Below are positions 15,196 through 17,782 of a stretch of 17,782 nt of DNA, in pieces. Within the stretch, counting starts at the first letter, position 1. Each line of letters starts with the position of its first letter. Position numbers and translations under genes: made by a program. The notes under the pieces were generated by a model that was given only the letters and a program-made list of their open reading frames with translations, had not been told where the DNA came from and searched no databases. The stretch is from an uncultured Clostridia bacterium (lineage in GTDB: Bacteria > Bacillota > Clostridia > UBA1381): positions 1-17,782 of the forward strand of contig CAJTUY010000041.1 in NCBI GenBank assembly GCA_910579415.1. Direction: 5' to 3'.

Positions 15196-15549
15196 TTAGA
15201 ACAATCCAGGAATATTGATACCGCCGGTTACGGCACTCATACCCTCAGCCATCATATCATCAGCCTGAGTAATTGCGTCGTTTACAGCCACCATAATAAG
15301 GTCTTCAAGGGTTTCAACATCTTCGGGGTCAACTGCGTCCGGACTTATTTTTAGAGAAAGAATTTCTTTTTTTCCGTTTGCAGTAACTGTAACTGCGCCG
15401 CCGCCCGAAGTTGCCTCAACAGTCTTATCCTCCATTTCAGCCTGAACTCTTTCCATTTCTTCCTGCATTTTCTGAGCCTGCTTTACGACATTGCTCACAT
15501 TTTTGTTTGTGTTCATTCCTGCGCCTGCAAAACCTTTGTATTTTCCCAT
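15196..15549 (-). CDS. ybaB: YbaB/EbfC family nucleoid-associated protein
   Basis: A 117-residue protein typical of the YbaB/EbfC family of small dimeric DNA-binding proteins. The N-terminal coiled helix (NVVKQAQKMQEEMERVQAEM, residues 18-37) is followed by the conserved VEATSGGGAVTVTANGKKEI strand region and a C-terminal helix, VNDAITQADDMM. Its glycine-rich N-terminal extension MGKYKGFAGAGMN is common in Firmicutes homologues. An AAAGAGGT site precedes the ATG. It lies 24 nt after dnaX and just before recR, the classical arrangement. Confidence 0.95.
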   Translation of the reverse strand: MGKYKGFAGAGMNTNKNVSNVVKQAQKMQEEMERVQAEMEDKTVEATSGGGAVTVTANGKKEILSLKISPDAVDPEDVETLEDLIMVAVNDAITQADDMMAEGMSAVTGGINIPGLF

Positions 15550-15573
15550 TTTAAAATACCTCTTTTCTTATTT

Positions 15574-17403
15574 TTAGTTATTTTCATCTTCTTCGGATAT
15601 TTCACTCTGCTCAAGGAATTCTTCACGGTCCTCGTCCTCATCAAAGGAGGATTGAGAGAAATCATCCTCAGTAGAATTATAATCAATAAATTCACTTTCG
15701 TCTGCGTCTTCAACTATTTCTCCGAAATTTTGAACAATTCTGTCCAAAGGGTCGGCTGTCTCGGAGGTGTCGGTGTTATTACCGGATTGCGGTAAATTCC
15801 AGAAATCAATTTGTTCGTCCTGTATCTCATTTTCGTATGCAAGTTTTACGGAAAAATCAGTACCCGAAGCATGTCTGAAGGATTGATTAAGCTTATCCTT
15901 ATACATAACAGCTATATCATGAGCGCCTTTTTCGGTGTCTTTAAAAAGCATGATAATGCCGTCCGAATCAACTGTAATCTGACGATTCAAAAGACACGGG
16001 CGAAGATAGCCTGCGCTGTTTGACATGGTACGTGATATATTATCCCAATTTTTTGCGGTCTTAATAATCGGGTTGTCCGCATTAAGCTCAGATTTTGGTA
16101 TAGGATTATAAAGCCGTATCGGAGTTTTTGATTTTTCTGATTTTTTCTCAGTTTCTTTTTCTGCCGGAGCGGTGTTTATACTGATGCCGTTTTTAAGCTT
16201 TTCTTCCAAGCGTGTAAGTCTGTCCTGAAGCGGTGACATATCGGAAACGGCTCCGTTTTCAACCTTTTTTTCAATAGTTGAAAGCCTGTCACCGAGAGCG
16301 GCGGGGGAGTCGTCAAATTCCGGTCTTGCAAGCTTTATAAGAGCAAGCTCGTATATAATTCTCGGAGCTTTGACCCAGCGCGTATCTGCCTGCGCTTCAG
16401 AAAGAGAAGCGGCGGCGTGTGAGAGTTTTTCAAACGAAGTTTTGTCTGAAAGCGATTTTAATTTTAACATATCTTCATCCGTATAGTCAAGTACGTCTTC
16501 CGGTTTGTCCGATATTTTGCATATAAGCATATCTCTAAAGGTTTTAATAAGTGAATCAATAAATACTCTTAAATCCTTACCGTCCGCTGCCAGAGAATCC
16601 ATTACTGATATAATTTCATCTACACTTCCGTCGGTTATTGCGCCTATGACGCGCATTATTGATTCGGAGGCAGAAATGCCGAGTGTATTAGTTATATCTT
16701 CAGCGGTAATTTTATTGCCGCATGCGGAAACAACACGTTCAAGTATACTTAATCCGTCACGCATTGAACCGTCTGCGAGAGATGCAAGAAGCTTGTATGC
16801 ATCGTCGGAAATGTCAAGCTTGTCACCATGAGCAATTTCCTTCATTCTCAGTATTATATCACTCGGCTTTATGCGTTTGAAATCAAAACGCTGACAGCGT
16901 GAGAGAATAGTCTGAGGAACCTTATGCGCTTCGGTGGTAGCGAGAATAAATATAACATGTTCCGGTGGTTCTTCAAGCGTTTTTAAAAGAGCATTAAACG
17001 CGCCTGAGGACAGCATATGAACCTCGTCTATAATGTATACGGTATATTTGGCATTAGTAGACACATAACGTACATCATCTCGTATTTCGCGTATATTGTC
17101 AACTCCGTTGTTGGAAGCTGCGTCAATTTCCTTTACATCAAGTATGCTTTCATCTAAAATCCCCTTACATATTTCACATTCATTGCAGGGACTTCCGTTT
17201 TGGGGATTAAGGCAATTTACGGCGCGCGAAAAGACTTTGGCGCATGTTGTTTTACCTGTTCCGCGAGTGCCGCAGAAAAGGTAGGCATGACCGATTTTGC
17301 CGTTTAGAATTTGGTTTTTCAAAGTTTGTGTAATATGACCTTGACCTACAATATCTTCAAAAACAGTAGGACGCCATTTCCTGTAAATAGCCTGATGCGC
17401 CAT
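15574..17403 (-). CDS. dnaX: DNA polymerase III subunit gamma/tau
   Basis: A 609-residue clamp-loader ATPase. Residues 1-180 hold the AAA+ core: Walker A G45-T-R-G-T-G-K-T52, the zinc-binding cysteines C64, C73, C76 and C79, Walker B IIDEVH with D126-E-V-H129, the sensor segment LATTEAHKVPQTILSR, and the S168-R-C170 arginine finger. The collar domain III ends near residue 368. A linker rich in Lys/Glu and Ser follows, then a tau-specific region (about 440-545) and a very acidic tail to residue 609. A strong AGGAGGGG site precedes the ATG. An A_AAA_AAG heptamer at codons 378-380 can redirect ribosomes to a -1 frame stop, giving a shorter gamma form (separate entry). The gene starts 25 nt after the SRP RNA terminator, so it may depend on read-through. 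Confidence 0.97.
   Translation of the reverse strand: MAHQAIYRKWRPTVFEDIVGQGHITQTLKNQILNGKIGHAYLFCGTRGTGKTTCAKVFSRAVNCLNPQNGSPCNECEICKGILDESILDVKEIDAASNNGVDNIREIRDDVRYVSTNAKYTVYIIDEVHMLSSGAFNALLKTLEEPPEHVIFILATTEAHKVPQTILSRCQRFDFKRIKPSDIILRMKEIAHGDKLDISDDAYKLLASLADGSMRDGLSILERVVSACGNKITAEDITNTLGISASESIMRVIGAITDGSVDEIISVMDSLAADGKDLRVFIDSLIKTFRDMLICKISDKPEDVLDYTDEDMLKLKSLSDKTSFEKLSHAAASLSEAQADTRWVKAPRIIYELALIKLARPEFDDSPAALGDRLSTIEKKVENGAVSDMSPLQDRLTRLEEKLKNGISINTAPAEKETEKKSEKSKTPIRLYNPIPKSELNADNPIIKTAKNWDNISRTMSNSAGYLRPCLLNRQITVDSDGIIMLFKDTEKGAHDIAVMYKDKLNQSFRHASGTDFSVKLAYENEIQDEQIDFWNLPQSGNNTDTSETADPLDRIVQNFGEIVEDADESEFIDYNSTEDDFSQSSFDEDEDREEFLEQSEISEEDENN
16245..16270 (-). promoter_or_regulatory. 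Putative programmed -1 frameshift signal in dnaX
   Basis: On the - strand the heptamer A_AAA_AAG (16270-16264) is in the correct frame: codons 378-380 are GAA AAA AAG. After a -1 slip the next codons are GGT and TGA (stop at 16261-16259), giving a 381-residue protein that ends just after the clamp-loader collar domain. Five nt after the heptamer, AAACG (16258-16254) can pair with CGTTT (16249-16245) around a 4-nt loop. E. coli dnaX uses the same heptamer, one codon, TGA, and a downstream stem-loop. No strong upstream Shine-Dalgarno-like enhancer is seen. The A7 run could instead cause slippage of RNA polymerase. Confidence 0.6.
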
Positions 17404-17428
17404 GATACCCCTCCTATGCTTATATATG

Positions 17429-17450
17429 AAAAAACGTCGCTTTGGCGACG
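17429..17450 (-). terminator. Intrinsic terminator of the SRP RNA
   Basis: On the - strand CGTCGC (17450-17445) pairs with GCGACG (17440-17435) around a CAAA loop and is followed by six Ts (17434-17429). It lies between the SRP RNA and dnaX. Confidence 0.85.
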
Positions 17451-17460
17451 AAAATATAAT

Positions 17461-17570
17461 GGCTCAGACCGAGTTTACCGCAACACACCGAAAGCACCGC
17501 TTATTGCTGCTCGGTTCCCCGCCTGACAAGGTTCACGGGTTTCGGTCGCGCGGGCTCGGTCATCATCGCC
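17461..17570 (-). ncRNA. ffs: Signal recognition particle RNA, small bacterial type (4.5S-like)
   Basis: On the - strand the conserved domain IV is clear: GTCAGG on one side and AGCAGC on the other form the Ffh-binding asymmetric loop, and a CGG/CCG stem is capped by a GGAA tetraloop. The ends close by GACCGAG (17561-17555) pairing with CTCGGTC (17473-17467), and an outer GGC/GCC pair defines the boundaries given; mature ends could differ by a few bases. The RNA scaffolds Ffh for targeting membrane proteins to SecYEG. About 110 nt and a terminator directly downstream leave no room for an Alu domain, so it is the small form. The neighbouring dnaX matches the scr-dnaX order in B. subtilis. Confidence 0.93.
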
Positions 17571-17600
17571 GAATATATAATGCAATAATATTTCCTGATT

Positions 17601-17629
17601 ATTATAATATATTTTACAGAAAACTGCAA
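17601..17629 (-). promoter_or_regulatory. Promoter of the SRP RNA (and probably dnaX operon)
   Basis: On the - strand TTGCAG (17629-17624) and a perfect TATAAT (17606-17601) are 17 nt apart. Transcription would start near 17594, about 24 nt before the predicted mature SRP RNA, leaving a short leader to be trimmed. Confidence 0.8.
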
Positions 17630-17745
17630 TACCTATTTTGAAATTTTTTTGGAATATATTAAAAATTTTCATCATAAAATGTTGGGTGGCTTCAATTTGT
17701 ATACCAAAAGGAAAACGTTATGGAAAGGAGTCAGGGAAAAGGCTT

Positions 17746-17782
17746 ATGGATAATGAAAATTTATACGAAAGCAGAAAAAAAG
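17746..17782 (+). CDS. Start of an unidentified gene, cut by the right edge
   Basis: An ATG at 17746 opens a frame reading MDNENLYESRKK to the window end, with AGGGA 8 nt upstream. A competing ATG at 17720 opens another frame (MERSQGKGLW...), with AAAGGA 7 nt upstream. One of the two is probably the start of a real gene divergent from the SRP RNA, but which one cannot be decided from so few codons. No family can be recognised. Confidence 0.35.
   Translation, partial: MDNENLYESRKK

Noticed and set aside
16131..16147. A second slippery site in dnaX at the GAG AAA AAA TCA run
   Set aside because: The phase does not give an X_XXY_YYZ heptamer in the reading frame, unlike the A_AAA_AAG at 16264-16270.
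17638..17666. A + strand promoter (TTGAAA with a downstream A/T box) for the gene at the right edge
   Set aside because: No convincing -10 box falls at 16-18 nt spacing, so no promoter is called.
1..17782. CRISPR arrays, tRNA genes, insertion sequences, phage or defence genes
   Set aside because: No regular repeats, tRNA-like cloverleaf, transposase or integrase motifs, or known defence domains were seen on either strand.

Overview
The window looks like a chromosomal segment of a low- to mid-GC anaerobic Firmicute, probably a gut-type Clostridia member. Support for this: AGGAGG-type ribosome binding sites, frequent AGA/ATA codons, a 2-hydroxyacyl-CoA dehydratase activase-type protein, and the order SRP RNA - dnaX - ybaB - recR, which is also known from Bacillus. 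The species cannot be named from the sequence.

Region 1 (1-8971, + strand) is the downstream part of a tightly packed sugar-catabolism operon cut by the left edge. In order it encodes an FAD-dependent oxidoreductase (5' end missing), a GHL6-type putative glycoside hydrolase, a DUF4886 SGNH-type esterase/hydrolase, a GH94-like phosphorylase or glycosidase, a beta-lactamase-fold serine hydrolase, and L-fucose isomerase (FucI). Gaps are 1-24 nt. None of the five complete proteins has a visible signal peptide, so the enzymes probably act in the cytoplasm on an imported, possibly acylated, fucose- or D-arabinose-related glycan or glycoside. No transporter, regulator, kinase or aldolase of the pathway is in the window.

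Region 2 (8972-9135) is a gene-free spacer. It holds a hairpin without a T-run, some short AT-rich repeats, and a strong hairpin that ends the converging transcripts.

Region 3 (9136-14592) holds two divergent genes. One is a 1433-residue protein on the - strand with two tandem activase domains followed by DUF2229 and HgdB-like parts. The other is a DUF1848 protein on the + strand with a radical-SAM-like cysteine cluster. Well-formed sigma-70-type promoters face away from each other between them, and the ribosome binding site of the large gene sits in the loop of a perfect small inverted repeat.

Region 4 (14595-17630, - strand) is a housekeeping block. A consensus promoter drives a small SRP RNA with its own terminator, followed directly by dnaX, ybaB/ebfC and recR. 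Within dnaX there is a frame-correct A_AAA_AAG heptamer, followed 5 nt later by a small stem-loop and by an immediate -1 frame TGA. This closely parallels the E. coli signal that makes the short gamma form of the clamp loader. The right edge holds the first few codons of a + strand gene.

No CRISPR array, tRNA, insertion sequence, phage gene or recognisable defence system was seen. The best leads are the dnaX recoding site, the all-cytoplasmic glycan operon, and the tandem activase beside the DUF1848 gene.
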